NCBI RefSeq assembly: GCF_030286555.1
Contig: NZ_JASVWF010000001.1
Span: 1,539,279-1,603,278, forward strand
Reading direction: 5' to 3'
Length of the DNA: 64,000 nucleotides
Source of the DNA: Actinomycetospora termitidis
GTDB lineage: Bacteria; Actinomycetota; Actinomycetes; Mycobacteriales; Pseudonocardiaceae
Position numbers and translations under genes: made by a program. Below, piece after piece: positions 40,673 to 47,377 of this stretch (within the stretch, counting starts at the first letter, position 1; every line of letters starts with the position of its first letter). The notes under the pieces were generated by a model that was given only the letters and a program-made list of their open reading frames with translations, ran no database searches and was not told the DNA's origin.

Positions 40673-41783
40673 TGTCGCGCTGGATCTCGCTGGTGCCGCC
40701 GTAGACGGTCGAGACCACGGACAGGCGCAGCAGGCGCTCCATCCCGTACTCGGTGGCGTAGCCGTATCCGCCGAGCATCTGCATCCCCTCCAGCGAGAGG
40801 TGCTTCGCGAGCTCGGTGGCCTTGAGCTTGGCCATCGACGCCTCGCGCGGGAACAGCGCCGTGGGGTTCGCGTCGATGGTCGCGGCGGTGTCGTGCACCA
40901 GCAGCTTCGTGGCCGCGAGCTCGGTGGCGTTGTCGGCGATCCGGTGGCGCAGGGCCTGGAAGCTGCCGACCGGCCGCCCGAACTGCTCGCGCTCCTTGAC
41001 GTAGGCGAGCGTGTCGTCGAACGCGCGGCGGGCGAGCCCGAGCATCAGCCCGGCCAGGATCATCCGCTCCAGGTTCAGCCCGGCCATCAGCTGGCGCCAG
41101 CCCTGGCCCTCGGTGCCGACGACGGCGTCCGCCGGCAGGTGGCAGTTCGTGAAGTAGAGGTCGTTGACCTCCTTGCCGCCCATCGTCTCGATGCCGCGGA
41201 TCTCGAGGCCGTCGACGTCGGTGGGGACCACGAACATCGTCAGGCCGTCGTGCTTGCCGCCCTCGGTGGACGTCCGCGCGACGAGCAGGATGTGCGAGGC
41301 GATGTGCGCGTTGGAGCACCAGGTCTTCTGGCCCTCGACCAGCCAGCCGTCCTCGGTCTTGGTGGCCTTGCAGGTCAGGCCGCCGACGTCGGAGCCCGCG
41401 CCCGGCTCGGACATCGAGATCGCGAGGACGTCGCCGCGGGCCGTCCCGCCCAGCAGCTCCTGCTTCTGGGCCTCGGAGCCGAACTTCTGGATCGCGGCGG
41501 CCGTGATGATCGTCGTGCCGAAGCCGCCGATCGGCAGGCGGTGGTAGCTCGTCTCCTCGAGGAAGACGAGCAGGTCCGTCATCGACCCGTCCGCGCCGCC
41601 GTAGGACTCGGGCAGCGAGATCCCGAGCCACCCGAGGTCCGCGATCTTCCGGTAGACCTCCTCCGAATGCGGGCCCTCGACGGTGAGGCGGTCCAGCGCG
41701 GCCTTGTCCGGCACCTCGCGCCGGGCGAACTCGCCGATCGCCTCGGCGAAGGCGGTCTGCTCCTCGGTGAGCGTGACGGGCAT
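40647..41783 (-). CDS. Acyl-CoA dehydrogenase
   Basis: A 378-residue FAD enzyme catalysing alpha,beta-desaturation of acyl-CoA. FAD-binding SMSEPGAGSDVGGLTCKAT (landmark SEPGAGSDVGG), the core QMLGGYGYATEYGMERLLRL (landmark LGGYGYATEY) and the C-terminal YGGTSEIQRDIIG are visible. The usual catalytic Glu position (YEGT) is Gly here, as in many actinobacterial members that use another base. AAGGA lies before the ATG. Its ribosome site lies next to a copy of the 16-bp near-palindrome at 41793-41808. It may work with the downstream-oriented aldehyde dehydrogenase gene. Confidence 0.9.
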   Translation of the reverse strand: MPVTLTEEQTAFAEAIGEFARREVPDKAALDRLTVEGPHSEEVYRKIADLGWLGISLPESYGGADGSMTDLLVFLEETSYHRLPIGGFGTTIITAAAIQKFGSEAQKQELLGGTARGDVLAISMSEPGAGSDVGGLTCKATKTEDGWLVEGQKTWCSNAHIASHILLVARTSTEGGKHDGLTMFVVPTDVDGLEIRGIETMGGKEVNDLYFTNCHLPADAVVGTEGQGWRQLMAGLNLERMILAGLMLGLARRAFDDTLAYVKEREQFGRPVGSFQALRHRIADNATELAATKLLVHDTAATIDANPTALFPREASMAKLKATELAKHLSLEGMQMLGGYGYATEYGMERLLRLSVVSTVYGGTSEIQRDIIGKTLGL

Positions 41784-41859
41784 GAGGGGTCCTTCCCGAC
41801 GGCGGGTCTTTGCGGTCGATCCTGACTGTTTCTGCGCCCGCCGTCGAGACCCTCTTCCC

Positions 41860-43422
41860 TCAGACCTCCGGATAGCGCTGGTAGCCCGGGAAGTTGCCGA
41901 ACAGCGACTCGCCCTCCGGGCCCACCGTCACCGCGTGGACCAGCAGCTCCCCGCCGACGAACGCGCCCTTCCACGACGCGCCGCGGCCGCCGAAGGGCTC
42001 GTCCTTGTCCCCCCGCGAGCGGAGCTTGTTGATGCCGACCTTGAACGCCTGGACCTGCTCGGCCATGCGCGCGGCGGCGTCGGTGTCGTCGCAGGCGATG
42101 GAGGCCACGAGCGCGCCGTTGGAGGCGTTCATCTGCGCGAGCAGCTCGGCCTCGGTGTCGACCACGGTGATCGAGTCGATCGGCCCGAACGGCTCCTCGT
42201 GCATCAGTCGGGAGGCGCCCGGAGGTGCCAGCAGGGTCACGGGGGCGTGGTAGGCCGAGGTGTCCTGGTCGGGCAGGAACTCGCCGCCCTCGAGGCCGGA
42301 GCGGTACAGCGGGATCGCGCCGTGGCGCAGCGCCTCGTGCACCGAGTCGTCGAGCTCCTTGGCCTTCGCCGCGGAGATCAGCGGCCCGAAGTCCAGCGCG
42401 GGGAGCTCGCCGTCGGCGCTCGCGAGCGGGTGGCCGAACCGGATCCCCTGGACCACGGGCAGGTAGGTGGCCAGGAAGGCGTCGACGAGCTCGCGCTGCA
42501 CGACGAACCGCGGGTAGGCGGTGCAGCGCTGCTTGGCGTACTCGAAGCCCTTCTTGAGCAGCCCGGACAGGGTCTCCCAGTCGGAGAACTCCCAGATGCC
42601 GAAGGTGTTCAGGCCCTCCTGCTCGAGCATGTGCCGCTTGCCGGTGTCGGCGAGCTGCGCCGCGACCTTGCCGCCGTTGGAGCGGCCGCCGACGAACGCG
42701 AGCGCCCCGATCTCGGGCGAGCGGATCAGCGCGTCGGACAGCGACGAGCCGTCCCCGGAGAGCAGCGTGACCGGCAGGCCCTCGCGGACCATCAGGGCGT
42801 GCGCCACCGTCAGGCACACCGCGCCGCCCTGCGTGGGGGTCTTCGCGACGACCGCGTTGCCCGCGAGCAGCTGCACCAGCTCGGCGTGCACGAGCACGCT
42901 CATCGGGTAGTTCCAGCTCGCGATGTTGCTGACCGGGCCCTCGAGCGGGACGCGGTTCGCCGGCCGACCGTCGGTGTCGCGCGCGAGCATCCCCTCGATC
43001 TGCTCGACGTACCAGCGTCCGCCCTCCAGGCACCGGTCGACGTCGGCGCACGCCGCCTTCCACGGCTTGCCGATCTCCCAGGCGAGCAGGAGGGCGAGGT
43101 CGTCACGCGCGCCCTCCATCGCGTCGATCGCGGCGCTGACGCGTCGCCTGCGCTCGTCGAGGTCGACCGAGCCCCACTCGCGGTGGGCGCGGGCGGACCG
43201 GCGCACGGCGTCCTGAGCGGTCCCGGGGTCCACCTTGAGCATCGTGCCGAGCGTGGTGCCGTCGACCGGGGTGGTCTGGGTGGCGGCGGTGCCCACCGCC
43301 CGCCACTCGCCGTCGATCAGGTTCGCGGGTCCGTCGTCGGCGAACGCCTCCGGGGCGGCCGCCCGCGCCCGGTCCCGTACCGCCGCCCACTGCGCGTGCG
43401 CCGGGATCGTCAGTTCCGTCAT
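41860..43422 (-). CDS. Aldehyde dehydrogenase (NAD(P)-dependent)
   Basis: A 520-residue ALDH oxidising an aldehyde to the acid. Asn171 (SWNYP), the nucleophile Cys300 (KQRCTAYPRF), and the EEPFGPIDSI and ASNGALVASI segments are present. The family normally has ELGG near Glu; here that segment reads LEQEGLNTF, which differs from the common pattern and may mark a less usual subfamily. Strong ribosome site (GAGAGGA). Located between the acyl-CoA dehydrogenase and a divergent TetR gene; two palindromes lie in the divergent gap. Confidence 0.88.
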   Translation of the reverse strand: MTELTIPAHAQWAAVRDRARAAAPEAFADDGPANLIDGEWRAVGTAATQTTPVDGTTLGTMLKVDPGTAQDAVRRSARAHREWGSVDLDERRRRVSAAIDAMEGARDDLALLLAWEIGKPWKAACADVDRCLEGGRWYVEQIEGMLARDTDGRPANRVPLEGPVSNIASWNYPMSVLVHAELVQLLAGNAVVAKTPTQGGAVCLTVAHALMVREGLPVTLLSGDGSSLSDALIRSPEIGALAFVGGRSNGGKVAAQLADTGKRHMLEQEGLNTFGIWEFSDWETLSGLLKKGFEYAKQRCTAYPRFVVQRELVDAFLATYLPVVQGIRFGHPLASADGELPALDFGPLISAAKAKELDDSVHEALRHGAIPLYRSGLEGGEFLPDQDTSAYHAPVTLLAPPGASRLMHEEPFGPIDSITVVDTEAELLAQMNASNGALVASIACDDTDAAARMAEQVQAFKVGINKLRSRGDKDEPFGGRGASWKGAFVGGELLVHAVTVGPEGESLFGNFPGYQRYPEV

Positions 43423-43451
43423 CTCGGATCCTCTCGTCGACCGCGCACCAT

Positions 43452-43467
43452 GGTGACCATGGTCACC
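43452..43467. promoter_or_regulatory. Perfect 16-bp palindrome GGTGACCATGGTCACC
   Basis: It lies 30 bp upstream of the aldehyde dehydrogenase start, in the divergent gap before the TetR gene. It differs in sequence from the second palindrome (43501-43520), so a different protein may bind it. Confidence 0.55.
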
Positions 43468-43500
43468 TCGTGAACGGAACCGTCCGACCGGGCGCGTTGA

Positions 43501-43520
43501 AGCGGACCGAACGGTCCGCT
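43501..43520. promoter_or_regulatory. Perfect palindromic operator AGCGGACCGAACGGTCCGCT
   Basis: Two 9-bp arms with a 2-nt centre lie directly against a TACGGT -10 box (43520-43525) that ends 6 nt before the TetR ATG. This is a textbook site for autoregulation by the TetR product and probably covers the aldehyde dehydrogenase promoter as well. Confidence 0.75.
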
Positions 43521-43531
43521 ACGGTGGTGCC

Positions 43532-44161
43532 ATGCCACGTCAGCCCGCACCGGGCACCCGGGACAAGATCCTCGGAGTCGCCTCGCGGTTGTTCTACGAG
43601 CACGGCGTCCGGGCCGTCGGGATGAGCCGGATCATCACCGAGGCCGGCACCGGGAAGAACCTGCTCTACCAGCACTTCCCGACGAAGTCCGACCTGGTCG
43701 CGGCCTACCTGGAGCAGGCGGGCGAGCGCCGTCGGGACGCCACGCGACGCGCGCTCGCCGAGGCCGGCAATGGCGCGGCCGGGGCCGCCGGGCCGGCCGG
43801 GCAGCTGGTGGCGGTCGTCGCCGAGGTCGGCCGCCTCGTCGAGCGGCCCGGGTTCCGCGGGTGCGCGTTCCGCAACTACCTCGCGGAGTTCCCGGACGAC
43901 GACTCCGGGCGCCCCGACGAGGACGGATCCGTGCCCGCCGTCGCGCCCGCCGTCGTCGCGCGGGAGTACCTGGCCGGGAGCCGGCAGCTGATCGAGGGCC
44001 TGGTCGCCGAGCTCGGCGTCGCGGACCCGGTGCGGCTCACCGAACAGCTGTGGCTGCTCGTCGACGCCCTCTACGTGCAGGCCGCGTACCGCGAGCCCGC
44101 CGACCGGCACCTCGGGGTCGAGGCCGCCGTCGCGCTCGCGCAGCGTCTGGTCGCGGTCTGA
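43532..44161 (+). CDS. TetR-family transcriptional regulator
   Basis: A 209-residue regulator with HTH (GMSRIITEAGTGKNLLYQHFP) and a C-terminal TetR-like domain. The perfect operator and a -10 box just upstream suggest a leaderless, self-regulated transcript. Its stop overlaps the start of the MFS gene by one base (TGATG), so it probably controls that pump as well as the divergent aldehyde dehydrogenase. Confidence 0.9.
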   Translation: MPRQPAPGTRDKILGVASRLFYEHGVRAVGMSRIITEAGTGKNLLYQHFPTKSDLVAAYLEQAGERRRDATRRALAEAGNGAAGAAGPAGQLVAVVAEVGRLVERPGFRGCAFRNYLAEFPDDDSGRPDEDGSVPAVAPAVVAREYLAGSRQLIEGLVAELGVADPVRLTEQLWLLVDALYVQAAYREPADRHLGVEAAVALAQRLVAV

Positions 44162-45819
44162 TGGCGCCGCGGCCCGGGGCCGTCCTGCTGATCACCTCGG
44201 CGGCGGCGTTCCTGTCCAGCCTGGACCTGTTCATCGTCAACATCGCCTTCCCCGACATCCGGGCGGACTTCCCGGGCACCGACCTCGGGCAGATGTCGTG
44301 GATCCTCAACGGCTACACGGTGGTGTTCGCGGCGTTCCTCGCGCTGGCCGGGCGGCTGGCCGACCGGTACGGGCACAAGCGCGTCTTCCTGGTCGGGCTG
44401 GCGGTCTTCACGCTCGCGTCGGCCGCCTGTGCCGTGGCGCCGACCGTCTGGTCGATCGTCGCGGCGCGCGCGGTGCAGGCCGTGGGCGCGGCCTTCGTCA
44501 TGCCGACCTCGCTGTCGTTGCTGCTCGCCGCCTATCCGGCCGAGCGCCGCAGCCACGCGGTCGGGGCGTGGGCGTCGATCGGTGCGGTCGCGGCCGCGCT
44601 GGGGCCGCCGTTGGGCGGGCTGCTGGTGCAGGCGTCGTGGCACTGGGTGTTCCTGGTCAACGTGCCGGTGGGCCTCGTCGCCCTGGCCGTGGGCGTGCGG
44701 GTGCTGCGGGAGTCCGACGTCGCGCGGACCGGGACGCCGGACGTGCTCGGCGCGCTGGCGCTGATCGTGGGCGTCGGCGCCCTGGCGTACGCGCTGGTGC
44801 GGGCGCCGGAGGCGGGGTGGTCGTCGGCGCCGGTGGTGGCGGGCCTCGTCGTCTGCGTCATCGGGTTGGTCGCGGTCGTCGTGCGCTCGCGCCGGCACCC
44901 GGTGCCGGCGCTGGACCTGGCCGTGGTGCGCGTGCCCGCCGTCGGGCTCGCGGCGCTGACGATGGTCGCGTTCACGACCGCCTTCGCCGGGATGCTCGTC
45001 GTCAACGTCCTCTACCTCACCGGCACGTGGGGCTGGTCGGCGCCGCTGGCCGGGGTGTCGCTGGCCGCCGGACCCGCCGTCGTCGTGGTGGTCTCGCGTC
45101 TGGCGGGGCACCTGTCCGCGCGGATCGGCATCGGGGCGACGACGGCGCTGGGCGCGCTCTCGTTCACGGCGGGTCCGCTGTGGTGGCTGACCCACCTCGG
45201 GCTCGAGCCGGACTACGCCGCGGGGATGCTGCCGGGCCAGCTGCTGACCGGGCTCGGCGTCGGGCTGATCCTGCCGACGCTGTCCTCGGTCGTCGGGTCG
45301 GCGCTGCCCGCACCGCAGTGGGGGTCGGGGTCGTCGCTGATCAACACGGCGCGGCAGGTCGGGTCCGTGCTGGGCGTCGCGCTGCTGGTCTCGGTGATCG
45401 GGGTGCGGACGACGGGGCTGCCGTCGGAGTTCGGTGCCGTCCGCGCCGGGTGGTGGTTGCTGGCGGCCGCGGCCGCCGTGGCGTTCGTGCTGGGACTGGT
45501 GCTCGCAGGGGTCACGCGGCGACCCGTCCCGTCGAAGGTCCTGTCGCACCGGCTGCGGGGTCGCGTCGTGGATGCAACGGGGGAGCCGGTGGCCGGGGCG
45601 GTCGCGACGGTGGTCGACGCCGACGGTCTCCAGATCGCCCGGGCGGAGACCGATGCCGAGGGGACCTTCGTGGTGCCGGGCGACGACCGGCCGCGGCCGG
45701 GCGAGCCGGTGATGGTGCTGGTGAGCGGGCCGGGTCACCGGCCACGGGCGCACCGGATGGTGGGCGGGGACGAGGCCGTCCTGCGGCTGGAGCGTCGGGA
45801 CGCGGTGCCTGCGGGCTGA
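44161..45819 (+). CDS. DHA2-family MFS transporter with C-terminal carboxypeptidase-regulatory-like domain
   Basis: A 552-residue protein. Residues 1 to about 455 form a 14-segment DHA2 transporter (motif A GRLADRYGHKRVFLVG, GPPLGGLLV). Residues about 462-552 are a soluble Ig-like domain of the CarboxypepD_reg type (LRGRVVDATGEPVAGAVATV, ETDAEGTFVVPG). That domain normally occurs outside cells; here it follows the last membrane segment. Co-translated with the TetR gene. Efflux role inferred; the function of the added domain is unknown. Confidence 0.88.
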   Translation: MAPRPGAVLLITSAAAFLSSLDLFIVNIAFPDIRADFPGTDLGQMSWILNGYTVVFAAFLALAGRLADRYGHKRVFLVGLAVFTLASAACAVAPTVWSIVAARAVQAVGAAFVMPTSLSLLLAAYPAERRSHAVGAWASIGAVAAALGPPLGGLLVQASWHWVFLVNVPVGLVALAVGVRVLRESDVARTGTPDVLGALALIVGVGALAYALVRAPEAGWSSAPVVAGLVVCVIGLVAVVVRSRRHPVPALDLAVVRVPAVGLAALTMVAFTTAFAGMLVVNVLYLTGTWGWSAPLAGVSLAAGPAVVVVVSRLAGHLSARIGIGATTALGALSFTAGPLWWLTHLGLEPDYAAGMLPGQLLTGLGVGLILPTLSSVVGSALPAPQWGSGSSLINTARQVGSVLGVALLVSVIGVRTTGLPSEFGAVRAGWWLLAAAAAVAFVLGLVLAGVTRRPVPSKVLSHRLRGRVVDATGEPVAGAVATVVDADGLQIARAETDAEGTFVVPGDDRPRPGEPVMVLVSGPGHRPRAHRMVGGDEAVLRLERRDAVPAG

Positions 45820-45828
45820 CGGCCGTCG

Positions 45829-45884
45829 CGAGGTCGACATGGCGCAGGTCTGGGGTGTCGGGAACCTGCGTCACGTCGCACTCG
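45829..45884 (+). repeat. Dispersed repeat family A, copy 3 (hairpin)
   Basis: Left arm 45829-45848 and right arm 45865-45884 (CCTGCGTCACGTCGCACTCG) pair at 16 of 20 positions. The right arm differs by one base from the copies at 813-832 and 1033-1052. It lies between the convergent MFS and GNAT genes, where a two-way terminator would be expected. Confidence 0.7.
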
Positions 45885-45902
45885 CGGGTGCGCGGCCGCA
45901 GC

Positions 45903-46391
45903 TCACAGCGTGCGGCGCATCCGCGACTCCAGCACGGCCGGGTCGCTCGGCAGCGGCCCGCGCTCGCCGGTGGGAGTGAAGCCGAGACGTGCGTAGAACC
46001 GACGCGCACGCTCGTTCCCGTCGACCACCCACAGCGCGATCGCGGTCGCCCCGTCCCCGCGTGCCCATCGCAGGACGGCGGCCACGAGGCGGTCCGCGGT
46101 CCCGTCGGCGCGGTGCGCCGGCTCCACCCACATCCCGACGAGGTGGCGGGCCGCGACCTCGTCCGGGTCGTCGATCCCGATCGCCACCCCGACCACCCGT
46201 TCCCCGGCCCACGCGAGGAACCAGGCCGCGGTCGTGACCCGCTCGCGCCACCCGTCGTCGGGAAGGGCCGTCTCCCGTTCGAGGGTGGACGCGAAGGCGC
46301 GGGGGGAGTCGGCGAGCGCGCGCAGCCGCACGTCCCGGGCCGCGGCCACGTCGTCCACGGCGGCCCGCCGGATGTCGATCACCGTCCCCAT
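45903..46391 (-). CDS. GNAT-family N-acetyltransferase
   Basis: A 162-residue acetyltransferase with the GNAT fold: VGMWVEPAHRADGTADRLVAAVLRWA (acetyl-CoA loop), then LWVVDGNERARRFYARLGFTPTGE. (Landmarks: WVEPAHRADGTADRL, NERARRFYARLGF.) The substrate is unknown. ATG at 46391. A copy of the 16-bp near-palindrome lies within it at 46249-46264. Confidence 0.88.
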   Translation of the reverse strand: MGTVIDIRRAAVDDVAAARDVRLRALADSPRAFASTLERETALPDDGWRERVTTAAWFLAWAGERVVGVAIGIDDPDEVAARHLVGMWVEPAHRADGTADRLVAAVLRWARGDGATAIALWVVDGNERARRFYARLGFTPTGERGPLPSDPAVLESRMRRTL

Positions 46392-46512
46392 CGTGACGGG
46401 TGGCCCCCGGCTGCACCCCGCACGGACACGTCAGGATGGGGACGGGAACCGGCGTGCCTCGCCGGACGACCGGACCGTCGACGGACTCGCGCGACGGGTG
46501 GAGGAGACGAGC

Positions 46513-47226
46513 ATGGCCGAGCACGGCAGGCACCACGGGAGCACCGTGACGGCCGACCCGACCGCGGGGCCCACGGCGCCGCTGCGGGCGAGCGGGCCGG
46601 TCGACGAGGAGCCGGACGTCGACCTCGTCTCCGACGACGGGGCGGGCCCGGTCCGTGGGGTCGGGTGGGTGCTGCTGGTCGGCGGTCTCGTGGGTGCGGT
46701 CGTGTCGATCGTGCTGCTGATCGAGAAGCTCGACCTGCTGGCGAACCCGGACTACATCCCGAGCTGTTCGATCGACCCGGTCCTGTCGTGCGGGACGATC
46801 ATGAAGACCTGGCAGGCGGCGCTGCTCGGCTTCCCGAACCCGGTCATCGGCCTGGTGACGTTCCCGCTGGTCGCGGCGTCGGGGGCGCTCGTGCTCTCCC
46901 GCGTGGAGCTGCCGCGCTGGTACTGGTGGGCGTTGCAGGTCGGCTCGTTCGCCGGGGTCGCGTTCGTCCACTGGTTGATCGCGCAGTCGCTGATCGTCAT
47001 CCACGCGCTGTGCCCCTACTGCATGGTCGCGTGGGTCGCCGTCGTCGCGATCTTCTGGTTCACGACGATGCACAACCTGCGCGAGGGCAACCTCGGCGGT
47101 GAGCCGAGCGGCGCGGGGCTGGTCCGGCGCCACGGGTGGGGCCTCGCGGCGTGGTACGTGCTGATCGTCGTGGCGATCGTGGCGAGCTTCCCCGCGTACT
47201 TCGGCGCCATGGTGGGCCTCGGCTGA
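46513..47226 (+). CDS. Vitamin K epoxide reductase (VKOR) family protein
   Basis: A 237-residue membrane protein that passes electrons from a DsbA-like thiol oxidase to quinone, enabling disulfide bonding outside the cell. Active-site Cys167 and Cys170 (HALCPYCMV) and loop cysteines Cys85 and Cys93 (SCSIDPVLSCG) are present. About five membrane helices. A Pro/Ala-rich N-terminal 45 residues is cytoplasmic. GAGGAG precedes the ATG. The DsbA-like protein at 49865-50611 is its likely partner. Confidence 0.92.
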   Translation: MAEHGRHHGSTVTADPTAGPTAPLRASGPVDEEPDVDLVSDDGAGPVRGVGWVLLVGGLVGAVVSIVLLIEKLDLLANPDYIPSCSIDPVLSCGTIMKTWQAALLGFPNPVIGLVTFPLVAASGALVLSRVELPRWYWWALQVGSFAGVAFVHWLIAQSLIVIHALCPYCMVAWVAVVAIFWFTTMHNLREGNLGGEPSGAGLVRRHGWGLAAWYVLIVVAIVASFPAYFGAMVGLG

Positions 47227-47232
47227 GAGTCG

Positions 47233-47250
47233 CTGGTCCGACCGGACCAG
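47233..47250. terminator. Palindrome CTGGTCCGACCGGACCAG after the VKOR gene
   Basis: Two perfect 8-bp arms with a 2-nt centre begin 7 bp after the VKOR stop codon. As RNA the loop is very small, so a protein-binding palindrome for copA is also possible. Confidence 0.45.
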
Positions 47251-47377
47251 TCCGGCGACCGCTCGTCGTCGCGCCCGCTCCGGTGGTCGGCCCGGGTCCG
47301 GGGACCGACTCAGGGACCGGTGTTCCCGACGACGCCGCTGTCTAGCTTTCTCGCGCCGCCCACCCGCGAGGAGCACG

